Notes: generated from the sequence alone by a model not told the origin. A stretch of 64,000 nucleotides of DNA from Sipunculus nudus (GCA_026874595.1 CM049318.1:22789456-22853455); one strand, 5' to 3'; numbered from the stretch's first letter, positions 12,241 to 25,857 are shown. Numbers and translations: made by a program.

Positions 12241-13314
12241 CAAAGTGAGCCGCGGAAAATATATTCTGTTTAAGGAATGTATATTTATTTATTTGGAATA
12301 CTGCATTATTATCAATGGTATATGGTATAAGCGGTATCAGTTGATCAGTATTTCACGATTCGTTCGAACATGAGTCATTGCATAAAATAACTGAATCTAT
12401 GCAATTAACGTTATCTTGAATTGAGAATTAAGTTAAGAATTAAGAATTGAGTTACTACAGACAAAAATACAACTTCAACAAAATACTATACAATTAATAA
12501 TACGAAAGATACAATAGACACACATACCCATATATATGCAGGCAAATACACCCACATTATTAAATTGTATTATTATAGCAGGTCGAGCATTATGTTACAT
12601 ATTCACATAACGCAATCTTAGCCATCCATAAATCCATAAATACAAATATATTGACTGTTAAGCAGTCGAATACGTGAAAACATATTACTTTTAATATTTG
12701 TTTGGTAATTCGGTGACCAGTTAATGAATGTGATCTTTGCTTCCCACTAAATGTATGGTATTGCAGTCTAAATAGAATAAACACAAACTTAGAAAAATTG
12801 TTCAAAATTGTTCTCATTAAATGACTTATTTGATATTTATCTACCCAAATTTTAAACAAGGTCATGTTAGATGAATCTCTTTTATGACGATTTTATATGC
12901 ATATATATTCACGTGTTTGAGCAAGCATTATTGTATAGAATAATAATTCCAATATGTTTTCAAAAAGTGAATGCATTCAGAAAGGCAAAATTTGCGATTA
13001 GCATATATTAAGTACATTATTTTTTTGCGTTTTCTCTGACATACAAATGATTACCTATTTTCCTAGTTAGACATTTGGTAAGATATATACGGAATATGTG
13101 TGTACTAATAATTGTACACTGACAGGCGGGAACAGTAACAAGGTTCATTTTTATGTATTTTAAAGAAGATGGACCCTGTTGGAATCAGATCTAATTTTGG
13201 TAACAAACTAAAAAAATAGCTTACTTATTGCCATCCAGACGTCTCTGATCGTGTTTAAAACTCTGTAAACCATGAGTCTTGAAAATAGATCGTCTTTTGT
13301 TTGTCTTTGTATCC
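12241..13314. other. Spacer downstream of copy B
   Basis: AT-rich sequence after the SINE tail. No exon, known repeat or convincing reading frame was seen; a 91-codon minus frame at 12590-12865 has no recognisable similarity. Confidence 0.5.
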
Positions 13315-14451
13315 TTATAACGACTGTATGCTAAACACCTGCTCCAGGTTGCGATTTAAAAACATTCTCTGTGGATCCAGGCGTTCTCGTACTCGGCAGA
13401 AGTCGTCGAATTTCGGATAGGTCTGTCGGAAATACTCCGCAGTCAGTGTATGATCCTAAACATCGGAAGCAAGAACATGAAGAATGCATTAAAGACATAG
13501 CTTAAGTTAATGTTATGCATGGTATGTTCCATTTTATTACATTTGAGAGTAAATGGTTTCGGGTTTCATAAGGTGAGGACATCTGATCAAGTGTTAATAT
13601 AATACTAAAATATTTTTAGAACAGACGTTTTATACTTACAAATATTAATTCGCATTACGTGCAAGAGATCCCGTGTTTATTATTATAAATAAACTATACA
13701 GTGAATCCCGTGTTATAAGCACTTGATCCAAAGAATGTGAGCAATACCTTAGCCAAATGAGGCCGTCCGTTTACCTTCATCATGATGTTAGTGAAAGCTT
13801 CCAAGTACTCTTTGAATCTGTGGCTAACTTTCCCATCAGGCCTAAAAGACAGGGGTATAAATGGCTATTTGGTTCAATAAATAACAATGTTATGTAAATA
13901 AGTCACACGGATTGAACTACGATAGGCGACTTTTGGCGTATGAAGGGTTTGGATAACAGAAAGAGTATGAACTAGCAGAACTACAATTTATGTTTTTTTT
14001 TTCTAGAATTGCTGATACCAATACCATGTCATATGGCCTAACAGAATACTTGTGTCAGAAGTCCCAGCTCGTTAAAACGCATTTACGCGGCCTAATTACA
14101 AAACCAAACCGCGAGATCACATTCTACTTTCCTTATTGAATTTCAATGGCTACCACTTTAGCTACAGTAAATGTAACAAAATATAAGGATCTATTTTAAA
14201 TTTTTTAATTACTACGTGTAATTGATCTCAAGTATATTAATGAACTTGTGGGGCAGAACCAACCAGCCGGCGAATTGCGATCTTACTTGCCATTAGATGG
14301 TACATGGTAAGAACAAATACATAGAGAAATAAACCCATTAGCACTTCATAAACTGCATCATAAATGGAACCACCTCATCGGAGATAAACGTGTATATATA
14401 TATATCTTCAAAAATGCCATCATTATTATCTTTATCATTATTGAAAAAATG

Positions 14452-14452
<1 letters not shown>

Positions 14453-14494
<42 letters not shown>
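14453..14494. repeat. (AT)n tract
   Basis: About 20 AT units beside the gag fragment in copy B intron 10. Confidence 0.95.
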
Positions 14495-14497
<3 letters not shown>

Positions 14498-14529
14498 GGA
14501 ACTAGAATACAAAGAAAAGTCGGTTCAAA

Positions 14530-15080
14530 GAACCAGCATGGGTATTCTTACATCCCTCGTCCTCTCTCCCTCTCAATATATATACATCGTAACCCTGCGG
14601 TTTGCCTGTAGCAGCTTCTGGAGTACTGGGACTGGCAGATATCCCCGAAGGTGGCATAGTCCCGACGGTCGGAATGTGGACTTCGACAATGCGATCTGAT
14701 AAGCTGGCCAAGTATTTCAACGAAAGAGATTCACTTGTTGAGGAGAGAATCAACTTAAAGTTTGGGGGCAGCCTCTGTAGAAAGTTCTGTTTCAAAATTC
14801 CATTTTCAAGCTTCTGTTCACCGACGAGCTGCTCAATGCGACGCAGGAGCTGTTAGGGCTTACGGTCGCCCAGTTCTTCCTCTGTGAGGAGCATTGCACG
14901 CGCCGCTGCTCGGAAGCGACAGTTTGCTGAACAGGAAGTTCCCTTAGTTTTGTATATGGGGCATCCGCAGGAAGTTCGATCAAGAGGTCGCGTATCTCCT
15001 GCGCTATTTCTGGCTGTAGCACCGAAATGACATGCGCGTATTTCGTTTTTTTCTTGCGTAAAATTACGAGTTTCAAATTG
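14530..15080 (-). pseudogene. Ty3/gypsy gag fragment in copy B intron 10
   Basis: One minus-strand frame (14792-15076) contains P-E-I-A-Q-E-I-R-D-L-L...P-A-D-A-P-Y-T-K-L-R and S-E-Q-R-R, the characteristic gag block of many invertebrate gypsy elements. A second frame (14502-14795) continues with F-L-Q-R-L-P-P-N...S-D-R-I-V-E-V, the downstream part of the same domain. The frameshift between them marks a dead fragment. No LTR or pol was recognised next to it. Confidence 0.75.
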
Positions 15081-16656
15081 TGCTTCAGCTAGCGCGAACT
15101 ATATCTTGGGATCTGCAGGCAGAAATGGAGGCAACTTTATACCCTCGGCACCCATCACCGGCAAAAATTACCGGACGCAGCCACTGGTGTCTCAATTTCA
15201 CCTTTCGACATCGCAGTTCCTTATGCGCACACGACACAAACCGGTCCGTATGACTTTCAGCAATTTATGGATTAAAGAAAGAAAGAATGAAATTTAGTTT
15301 GTTATTGTTCTCGTGGAATCTTTGTGCATACCATTAAATCACGTCGGGGTCACAAATGTGTAGAGATATATCAAAGAAAAGAGGGCATGTAAGAATATGT
15401 ATATCGAAATCGATTTACTTTTCACAGAAGGGCTTTTTATTTTTTCAATAAAACATCCCCTGGATTTACGTTCTTACGCGGATTCCACAAGAAGGGAATA
15501 GACGGAAAGAAATGCTTTATGTTTAATATTCGACCTTAACAAAATAGCGGTTACAAAACGAAATGTGGTTACTACACAGGAAAAAACCTCAAGTTATCAG
15601 AAAAAATAAATAAATACACAGTATAGGTATAAACAGTATAGGTTACAACTCGTTATAATTTGAGGAGTAGATAGGTGATGTTCACAACAGACATTTCACT
15701 TACCATTTACTTAGATGCACCGAGATAATTGTGCTCAATAAATTTTTCGAAATTGTTCACATAATACATACAATCAGCACTTCGACAGCAGAGCGTCTTT
15801 TCATTGTCTGTATCTCTGGCGAACGTAAAGGTTGATCCTGGTCAGGCTGGTGCATAAATGTCGACGAAAGCAGCGATGTACCGCGACAATGAACGTCGTA
15901 AGAAATGATGAAGTATAAAAAAGTAATCCTGGATTCACTGCAGGTATCTCAAGTATTGGTTGAGGTGTAAGTTCTTTGAATATGAACGTTTGTTGGATAT
16001 GAATGTTCATAAAAAAAACTCCAGGTACACTTGTGATGAATTCCTGGTACACGCGTGTGAGATGAAGCAAATTCCTTATAAGGAAATATTTGTGATTGCT
16101 GAAGCGAATGTTCTCAACGAATACACGTGCTAATAAATGCAAACTTTGTAATCTTTTACAGAAGTTCAATACGTCTCGAGTAGTTCGTGGCCTTTAGTTA
16201 CTTGTTGAAGAAATATATGTGAACTGTAAGTTCTGCCATATGACTCAAAACTGAGCATTTACTAGAGCTGAAGAGATTTGAAGAAACATAATGTATTATA
16301 AGGAGTCCTTTTTCCTCAGCTCTTTGGTTGCGTGTGTCTCTCAAGAAAACCTTTGGTTTTGTGTGTCCTGACCGGATAGTTCACCCTTGCTTCCAAGAAA
16401 ACTGCCAGGGCGCAGGCTGAGCTGTTTGACAGACCTTGACGGTCGGCCTTGGGCGTAATTAACACATTGTAACCCATGACCAACACAAGAGCGAATGTTT
16501 CGCTGGCAAACTACAAAGTTAATTACGCATGCTAGAAAAAAAAACAGCCCAGCATACAATTGGTGGCCGGAAAAACACGTAATTGTAATACATCATGAAT
16601 AATAGAATCATATAGGAGATTCTACATTAAAGCAAATGGATATTAAACTCCCTTAC
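15081..16656. other. Copy B intron 10, unrecognised part
   Basis: Between the gag fragment and exon 10. It includes a 122-codon minus frame (15801-16169) without recognisable motifs, probably chance or a decayed mobile element. Confidence 0.4.
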
Positions 16657-18815
16657 TTGATCAATAATATGTTGAAGCAGCAAACGTCATGACCGTAAGC
16701 AGGGCTCAGAAACAACTTGACAAACCGAACGTCAACCGGGAAGTGAGCCGGAAATCCGGATTTCTTTATCCAGTGGTCGATTTCTCGGAGAACCTCAGCT
16801 GCCTTGTTTCTACAGTTACAAAGATCTTTTTTTAGATACTGTGACACTGTCATGCGGGTCCTGTGAGTTTCAACTTAGCAGGAGCAATTGACCTCTGCTG
16901 TATATGCTGGGGCCTGCAACTATATATTGGGATAGCCGGATGCAAAATATAGGAAGCTTTGGCGAGATTCAAGATTAATCATCCAATTTGAAATTGCATT
17001 ACTCACAGGAAACTCATAAAATCATGAGAATATATCGGTAGGTTTCCTTGTTCGTGAACACACACATACACACAAAACGTTTTAGTCAAATACAGGGAAA
17101 TTCAAATCAAATGATCCTCTTATTTCTACGTACAGAGTGTAAGGGTATGACCATTTTGCAAAAGAATATAAACTGTATAAATTAAGAAAAAAATATAACC
17201 TCTCATGTTTGCTTTTATACTGTTCTGTAGAGTAGGATGTTTAAAGTTATATCCACGTATTGTGAGTCAGATCTTTCAATTTAAACCGGATCTAATACCT
17301 TACCGAGGAACAGCCCATTCCATGCAATGGGATTTAACGTCTTTTACGGGTACACAGTACGTTTGAATTATATCGCATCTCTCAACGCGCTGCATGAGAT
17401 TTGAGTAAACAAATTTGTAATAAATCTTGCTGATGTATCAGACCAGAAAAGGCAAAAATGTGCTATAAAATAAAAAGGGCAAATTATTGAAGAATAGTTT
17501 ACTGAAAAAAATGGAACCATTCAGTGTTGCAACGGTCTCAATATTACAAAGGATACTACGAAATAAAAAGGGGCAGGTCAGAATGGGAACCTAACCAAGA
17601 GACGCGATGTAAAACGTAACGAGATAACAAGACTTCGATCAATTGATTCAACTCAGCATCGTATCTATTATCTATACTATATTTTGCCTATAGTTATCCA
17701 CATTTTTTTCGGCTAAAATGTTCCTAAGACAATATTCAATGTTTCTGCTATTACCTCAAACACACTTTTATTTGTTATTTTGTATACTGACATGGACTGA
17801 ATTTAGGCAATTATTATGATGGGCGCTATATAATTTGGTACTGTAACAAGTACGCTTTTTGTGGATAGTATTTATTATGCATGTACGAAACCATGATGAT
17901 AATTTCACTTTTAAGAAAATCCATACCTGATCCATAACAAAAAGTCAAATAGGTATTTTCCGATGAAAAAGTCGACGAACCCGTTCTCCGGACATGCAAC
18001 TGGCTGTAATATAAAACAATCGCATTGTGCACGAAAGGCAATAAAATTTTCTCCCTTGGAATGGGAAGCACATTCCATTGGCAGTGGTTATATGATATAT
18101 ACATTCCATGGTTTATGCCATATAATGCGTACATTCAATGACACAAGTCATGCAATAAAGAAAGTTAACCCCTAAATGCATGATCTGTTTCCCCCTGACA
18201 CGCTCCTTGTATGAGCGGATGGTAATAACGACGCCCAACAGGGACTCGTTAAGAATTTTAAAACTCTCAAGGCTGAATATTGACGCATGTTATGTCATCA
18301 TTTCAGATTTTGTTCAAAATTTTCTGAAGGATTCATTTTCGATTATTATAAGTCGCCTTATATTTACGTGTACAGGAGCCAACGATAATTATAAATATCA
18401 CATATATTATCTTTTCCAGGTATGAAGAATGTTACCATGGACGTTCTCTTGACTTGCCAAACAACGGAGCCATCTATGTGCGGAAACCAGTGGAACATGA
18501 AGTTGTTTGACCCATAGATGTAATTATCAAGGTTTTCAAGTATCTGTAGAATAACGTCGACTAATGCTTATTGCATAGAATGCTTTAATAATTTATTGAT
18601 ACTTTTACTGTGTTAAACGATATTACGCATGCACTAAATTGCAAAGCTGCGAGGCCATCCAGGGCTTTTAACCATTCCTAGGTTAATTGGTCAGCTTGCA
18701 CCCCTGACCCATATGAAGTTTAGTGATTGGCCAGAGAGAATCCTGGTATACTCCCAGCTAGATCCTTACATGAAGTTAATGGTGTTGATATCAGCATTCG
18801 GTAAAGAATTACAAG

Positions 18816-18818
<3 letters not shown>

Positions 18819-18866
<48 letters not shown>
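18819..18866. repeat. (AT)n tract
   Basis: AT run in copy B intron 6. The matching site in copy A (about 2465-2490) is only a short TA-rich stretch, so it expanded after the duplication. Confidence 0.9.
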
Positions 18867-19560
18867 GCCTGTTTATATACTACAATTAAGTATAAGGTTT
18901 AAAAAATAAGGGACTTTGTTTTCAGTATATGTTAATTCTAAACCAGGTTAAGATTTATAATATTTCACAGTAAACTCAGAAATGAAGCCAAAGTCTATAA
19001 TTCAAGTATATTTCACTTACTATCTATAAATATTATTCTCTGAATAAGATAAAAATTGTGGGGGGGGGAATTAAAGACAAAACATATAAATGTTCTCCTT
19101 ATTTGGGAAAAACATCTGGTGCGAGCGGGCACTTTTTTACTATTAGTTGAGTCACAATACGTGGGATGTTGCAAGCTTGCTTAGAAATTACATTAAAAAA
19201 AATATTCTTGAAATGATGCATATACTTAACACAAAATTAAGTCGATTATGAAAACTTGATATAATTTTCTATATGTTTGTTAATAATAAAAGAATGAAAG
19301 TAGATTATAGCTGGTAATTATTATAAAGTACAGACATGAATATAGAACAAATCGATCAACAGCAAATAGCACAGTTGCGTATACATTTGTCCATATATAA
19401 TACAGAGACAAAAATACAACCAAATACTCCAGTAAAAAATCAAATGTGATAAATAGCATCAAATGCAAATGCATGCATAATATAAATGTGAATAACAATA
19501 TTGAATTGCCTTAGCTACTTAAACTTGCTATATCACTAGGATTATCGCTGTATTAATAGA

Positions 19561-19640
19561 GAATTTGAAATATACAGTTTTATTTATATTTAAATTATCT
19601 GAATTTGAAATATACAGCTTTATTTATATTTAAATTATCT
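19561..19640. repeat. 40-bp tandem duplication, copy B intron 6
   Basis: Two adjacent 40-nt copies (19561-19600 and 19601-19640) that differ at one base (CAGTTT / CAGCTT). The homologous place in copy A (about 3381-3420) has one copy, so the duplication followed the A/B split. Confidence 0.85.
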
Positions 19641-21022
19641 GAACAATTACATTTTTAATGTTGATATTTACCTCTTCAGTTTTGACAGGGTATCGTATTT
19701 CTTCCAGTCTATACGCCGGTTCACATTGCATAGTGACGGTCAAGATGACAGCTAGAGCGCCTAAACTTACGGCAGCAGCCTAAAATGTCTCCTCGTCCCG
19801 GTCACGTGACACAGTTTTGACGTCACCCGAGGCACACATTAGCTCCATCTCAAGTACCTGATGGGCCAATTGTTCATAAATGCATCATTTGCTAAGGATA
19901 ATAATTCTAAATTCATGATATATTTTAGTGTCTCTTTGTATTGTGTGTAAAACTCCGGTGAATATTTCAGGGAAATATGTTTTTAGTTATGACATCATAT
20001 TAATGCACGGGTGGCAATGATACGCTATTAGCTATCACATAGTGCAGAACATAACTTACTATAGTACGTAGGTATTTAGGGATTGTGAGTAAAGGAATTC
20101 TTTCCCTCATGATGCTTCAAATACAATAGTAACGTTGGTATAAAAAATTTCGACAGAGTAAATATTGTCCATCAAAATATACCAGATTAGAATTGCAAGG
20201 TAACTGAACATGAAGGTTTTTGTGGTTGAATGTAGAAAAAAGAATGACGTTTGATTAGCATGCGCATGTGCAGTGTAAAGAAAGATTTATTCATAGAATG
20301 GAGACACATTTTATTTTAGAGCTTGACAGATAAGACATGTTTTCCTAGCCTAATCCAAACTTTCTACCCAGAAAGTGAAGTTTAGAACAGGAATAACCTC
20401 TTGTAGGAGGGTGAACAGCCATGCCCGTAGCGACCAACTTAGAAGTTAAGTCTTTACCTCTCACATGTCGATGGCAAATGTAAAAGGTCGGTTAAGCAAT
20501 AAATGTTATAAGAAATGCCAGTGTCAAGTCTTGATATTTCTAGATAAATTGCACCTTTCGTTAAAGAAACAGAATTTCATATTCCGTAAACGATTATCGT
20601 AAATGATACAAGATGTTCAAAATGTTTCTTTACGTTTTTTTTACATAGCAAAGCTTATACTGTAAAAAAAATTGACCCTACGATCGTTAGCCATATAAAT
20701 AAAACGGTACTCACGTAACTAGAAAGTACACCATATCTGATACCGGAACCATGCGTTACCTTTGAAATCACACCAACAAGCGTGACGTCAGAGCTTTCCT
20801 TGGCTTGAAAGAAAATGCCTTTGTGCTTAATTTTCGGTAATCCATGAACATGGAAAGTCTTGAGTACCTCTTTAATCGCAAGAACCAATTTTTATTATTT
20901 CAATTATTGTAAGTATTAATATTATTGTTTTTATTGTTATTGTTATAGGTCCCCATTCATCTCTAAGGGTGAGGGTATTACTCGCAGGCGTTGGGGGGTA
21001 ATCAAACCTAAGAAAAGTTAGT

Positions 21023-21048
21023 AATATATATATATATATATATATATA
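21023..21048. repeat. (AT)n tract
   Basis: Short AT run in copy B intron 4. In copy A the corresponding place carries the much longer AT and SINE complex. Confidence 0.9.
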
Positions 21049-21434
21049 AATATGTATATTCCTTTCATTGTCTTCGAGATACATTTCAAATATTTTACAA
21101 TTAGTTATATTTTTAAAGTAAGGTATCATTTTTCCAGTATATTGGTCCCTCCTCCTGTAGGGTCACCCTGATTCTATCGTTCCCTGCTGCCTGAGTATAA
21201 TTTAAATGGAGCGATTGGTCGATAATGTTTTTTTTATTAGTATATTTCCTTAATAGATGTAAAATGGACCCGTCTTGGACCTATTGTTAGAATGCAATAA
21301 TCTTAAACATCGATTACATTTGTAAATACTACACTTACATAATTAATGACAGTCCATCCTCAGTCAGGAGATCGAGTCGCTCATCTATATACCAGCCTCA
21401 ACCTTCACGATCTTGCTTTGTTTGTTCACCCAGC

Positions 21435-23350
21435 GAGAATATTCCGAATCTAAGTAACAGTTTGCGAAAAGACATAGCTTTTGTATTAAGTTGAGAAATT
21501 CTAGCATGCAAATTGAGACAAAATCAAGATTTGGAATGATTTGAGCTACCCATGAGAAATTATTTCCGTGAACACCTACGATAGTCCAATATGCAGACGA
21601 CACGACTTTGTTCTTCCATGACCAATATTTCATAAAGAAAGTCCGATGATAAATTAAAGAATTAAAAAAAAAATGAATGAACATAAGTGGGAAGTAATGT
21701 GGATATTATCGTGTAGACAATATAAAATGAGCGTTGATAATTTTACATCAATGAATATCTTTGGAATCAAATTAAGAAGTGATACTCTACGGCAAAAATG
21801 ACAATTATTATTAAATCAGACGAAACAACATACTAACAGAAATTGATAATTTTGTGAGACTTTGCCAAAATAATTACAAAAAAGCCCAACCTCCTTTTAC
21901 AAATTTTATACCAGATGCAATCCTTGTTATTGCCAAATTAGGTGATAAATATGATTTATGGGATATTATATAATTTCATATCGAAAAGAAGAGGTGATGT
22001 GGATAGATCTCGTGACAAAATCAGAATAATAATTTTGAAGTCATAATATGAAATAAGCGGATTAGAAATGATTGATGTATATGGTAAGCAAACAGCCATC
22101 GCATTAAAATGGGATAGACTAATTAGCAAGTGAGTACGGGATATCTGAAAAAAATCAACCCTTATTTTTATTATTCAAGGCTAGGTATCGGATTAAGTGT
22201 TTTGAGAGTGATATACATTCTGTAAACGTGATGTGGGGTTAATGTCTTCAGATTTTACAAATATATTTTATTCATTTTTTCTTAATTTGAACAAAGTTAA
22301 CGGGAGATTCAAGGTCAAGTGCTTTACGGAATAATGAAGTTGCTCTTTGGGCATGCAGACCTGCTCCGAAAACTGAATACATAAGGTATATTATATGGAG
22401 GTTTAGGATATGAATAAGACATGTTCGTGACCATAAGCGATCATATGAAAGTATAGTAGAAGTATTCGGACGCAGTCCATGTGGCATAAACGAGTATAAT
22501 GTCGCGTGTACAGTAGTAAAGTACTTCAGATAGAAAGCCTTCTAAACAATGTTTAACAGAATAATACGCCACAAAGGAACCCCAGGATATAGTTACTGAG
22601 AAGGTAACAGTAAACCCTGCAAAATTTCGGAAAAGGAAATATCCCGCCTGTCAGTTCTCGAGAAAAGGCTGGATGATGATTTACAAATGTTACGATGAAA
22701 TAACATAAAAGGAACGCAGTGGAAAATACTACATAATATTTGGTCTACTAGAATAAAATTGCTACACAAAATAGGTATGTTTGAGCATGTTAAATACTTT
22801 TTTTTCTTGTTATGCCGAAAGCTCAGGCAGTTTCAGTAATTAATTAGAATAGTATAGGAAATATCATCAAAATGACTTAGGAACAGGTGGTTCTAAAGAT
22901 ATATGCCAGGATTAAAGCCTCAATAGCTGGCTCAGATAGATGAACGTACTCCTTTTGCGAAGCATGCCAAAGAATATAAGTCTAACAAATGTAGATATAT
23001 TGTACGACCTGTTTCCGTATATAGTCTTATGTTGTGAAATTACCAGTATATGATGAATTGTATGTTATTTAAGATGATAAAGAAAGAAAAAAGGGAAAAT
23101 ACCTTATTGTTATCGGCACGGAACTATTATATCTCCTTTCTTACAAGCACGAGTGTCTCAATGTTCTTGAACCATGGATGTTTTTACGCACATATGCTTA
23201 TGCTTATGAAAAAGGGGTCCATTTCTTTCTTTTTCTGCCTGTTGGATGAGGATATATAAAACCATTCGATATAATGTGGTATCTAGATTTCAGGTTTTCA
23301 TAAACCAGAATTGGTAACCTGTCGTAAACACAACGTTTACGTTATATCGA
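21435..23350 (+). mobile_element. Degenerate non-LTR retrotransposon fragment replacing copy B exons 2-3
   Basis: On the plus strand the translation near 21586 reads Q-Y-A-D-D-T-T-L-F, the catalytic YADD block of LINE reverse transcriptases. About 100 nt upstream another frame reads E-I-L-A-C-K-L-R-Q, an upstream RT block of L1-like elements, and downstream a further frame reads M-N-E-H-K-W-E-V-M-W-I, matching the K-x-E-x-M-W-I block after YADD. The fragment is frameshifted and dead. Its left edge abuts copy B exon 4 exactly where copy A continues into intron 3. Similarity to copy A resumes near 23350, at a shared SINE. The part from about 22300 to 23350 is unrecognised but belongs to the same non-homologous block. 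Confidence 0.65.
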
Positions 23351-23369
23351 TGTTTTACCTTTAAAGCAC

Positions 23370-23440
23370 CGGCGGGTTTAGAACCAGGGACCTTCTGTTC
23401 CGTAGTGCAACTCCTCAGCTAATAGGCTTTCCACTTTTTT
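23370..23440 (-). mobile_element. tRNA-like SINE head in copy B, orthologous to 8255-8335
   Basis: On the minus strand TTAGCTGAGGAGTTGC and CCTGGTTCTAAACCC form A and B boxes. It marks the point where homology with copy A resumes after the LINE block. Confidence 0.55.
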
Positions 23441-24083
23441 TAATATTTGTATCTGCCAGTGAAAGAGTTCGGGATTATGTGGTATGCCTGGTATGTATAT
23501 GTGTAAGGCAAACCAACCATGGCTCATGATATCAGTTTAAAGTTTAAGTGGATACACTTAGAGCCCAATTTAGACAATTAAATCAGTAATGAAATAAGGA
23601 ATAAGGTTGTTTTTTTAGTGGCTAATTAAAAAATCAAATTAAGTTCCCCATGCCGTTAAAGTAGAGATTTTTTAGAAACAACTATGACGGAAGATAGAAG
23701 GAATCCTTGTGTTTTAACACAACTGGATTTTTTATGTTTTTTGTCACTAGTTTCAGTTAATTCGAAATATAATTCAAGTACTAGATTACCACTGCATTTT
23801 AAACATTGAAATTTCTATGAAATGTGTCATTTAAGACAGATAATACGATAATGGCTAAATTATTCAAATACGAAATCATTGCTTGAGTGTTGTCTTAGGT
23901 GACATAATATATATCTGCATCTGCAAAATTAAAGCAAAAGGCAGTACAACCAATATAACAAAACAAATGACAAGTTTGCTTCCTCTCGTCATCAGTTTGA
24001 AGCAAAAACTGATGTCTCGTCATCAGTGAAATACAACTTGTATATGGTAACTTAGCTTAAGGACATAACAGTGAGGTTAATAT

Positions 24084-24116
24084 GCCATCATTTTTGTTGC
24101 AGTCATGGAAATGAGG
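24084..24116 (-). pseudogene. Relic of exon 1 of copy B
   Basis: The minus-strand sequence CTCATTTCCATGACTGCAAC aligns with the exon 1 region of copy A (CTCATTTCGATAACAGCAAA). It is followed by ATG ATG and then GC where A has ATG GAG and a GT donor, so the donor is lost. Confidence 0.6.
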
Positions 24117-25857
24117 ATAGGCAGAGCGTGGACATCTAATCCTTATCGCTGAGGCCCCGATCAAAGTACAAGTTCTTTGCAATGGAACACATGATCCAAA
24201 ATAATAACAATATAGCGTGTCGAAAAAAATGTATATTTTCTGGAACTATCATCTACACTGAAGAAATGTCAATATACTAATACACAGGGTCGAATAATTT
24301 AAACAGCTACACGTTCAAACGATGCCCCATATTTGAACATTATATACTTATATATGTAAAGCGAAATCGGGCCAGGCTCAACCAATGCATGATCTGCAAT
24401 ATTGTTGAATAAAATGAAGATGTTAAAAAATTTGTAAATATCTGCCTTTGTAATTCATCTGATGAAGATGTCTCTAGTTGAACAAGCTATTATGGATGTT
24501 CCGGTATGTAAGGAATTACGCTCAGTCTTGATCAAAGTTTGCAGGTAATGACTACCCTACCGCATAAGTAAACAACTGATTAAAAACGAATCACGGAATG
24601 CTCACTTGTGCCTTCATGATTGTGTAAAATCACATTATATTATATAGATCAGAATATATATGGTTAGCCTAATTACATCTAGTGATGGTTCGTTGGCTGG
24701 AGCTATTGAACACTATAACACAAATATGATTGGTAGATGTGATAGATCTGTAATCAAATACCCTTTATAAAAAAGGTTACTGAACGTAAACAATATTTAT
24801 GGCACATATTTGTACTCTTTATGCGCCATGGGAGAGAACAGTTCATCCACTTCTGTTTGTTGGTTTGTCTGTAGCACCCTTTCCTGATATGACAGCCAAG
24901 AAAATTTGATTTGGGGCGAGGCAAGGGTAAGGCAAGGACAATTAGGGTTTTAGTTGCGTATTCATGTATACTATACAAATTTGCTTTGATAGACATATAC
25001 CTAAAATATGTGAAAAATCTCTATATTCCTTTTTATTCATCAATTTGACTTGCAGGAATGACCTCTACATCTGTAATAAGTTAAATACTGCGGAAGCCAT
25101 TTTTTTAACCAGCTACCTATACAGCACATCTCGCATAATATTATAATCCATGTTTCTGAATCGAACTGAATCAAGTCGGCAAAATCATTTTTACAAAATG
25201 GGAGTCGATTCTAATCAACAACACCCTAATTTATTCATGAAAATCGTCTCAACTATAATCGAGATGGAATTCTAAATATTAAAGCCAAATGAATAACCCT
25301 AATCGTTCTGGGATCAGTATATATAATTCAACGAACATGTCGATAGTCGGAGGGACCATTATAAAGTTTTTTGTGAATACAAGACATTGTCAAGAATATC
25401 TTATTGGACATGACATTTTGACTGATTAAAGTATGTTATGTTATTTATTTATCATTAATCTTTGTGTTGATTTGCCCTTGAAAGGCTTCCAAGGGACGCC
25501 TTCGTTATACAAATTGGTAATGAGGAGCCAAGATATCATCAGATAAGCCAATCTTCCCTCTTATCAACCACAAGCTCTGGTGTTCAAACGCCCGCTACAG
25601 AACAGACCAGTAGCGCTAAACACATACATTATTTGAAAGTACTATACCGAGAAGGATAAAAGTGATATCAAGCCACCATAATATCATAACAATCCATGGT
25701 CATGTGTCAGTTCTGTGACGAGCATTTTACACGACCCCTCCTGAACTGCATATGATCTCAATCCCCACTTCAAGCACAAAATAACGCACTCTGCGCCAGA
25801 TGGCTCTATACTACACTGGAGACAAGAGAAATTATTAGTCTCACATTTAAGTTTTTC
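24117..25857. other. Spacer between copies C and B
   Basis: The left part (to about 24720) is the duplicated upstream region shared with copy A. From 24720 to the copy C stop codon nothing was recognised. Confidence 0.5.

Larger units (their letters stand above)
13315..24091 (-). pseudogene. GULO: Copy B: GULO-like pseudogene, exons 2-3 lost, several stops and frameshifts
   Basis: Exons on the complement: exon 1 relic near 24086-24091, exon 4 21339-21434, exon 5 20715-20803, exon 6 19672-19857, exon 7 18436-18543, exon 8 17927-18003, exon 9 17304-17462, exon 10 16657-16809, exon 11 13748-13841, exon 12 13315-13455 (TAA at 13315-13317). Exons 2 and 3 are absent; a LINE fragment abuts exon 4. 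Lesions: exon 4 has lost its acceptor, has TAG at 21385-21387 and is 4 nt short; exon 5 is 2 nt short; exon 6 has TAG at 19780-19782; exon 9 has TGA at 17438-17440. Exon 10 lacks 9 nt in frame, and the HWAK motif of exon 11 reads HLAK. Exons 7, 8, 11 and 12 are open. Confidence 0.88.

Noticed and set aside
15801-16169. 122-codon minus-strand frame in copy B intron 10
   Set aside because: No recognisable similarity; kept only as part of an unrecognised intron stretch.
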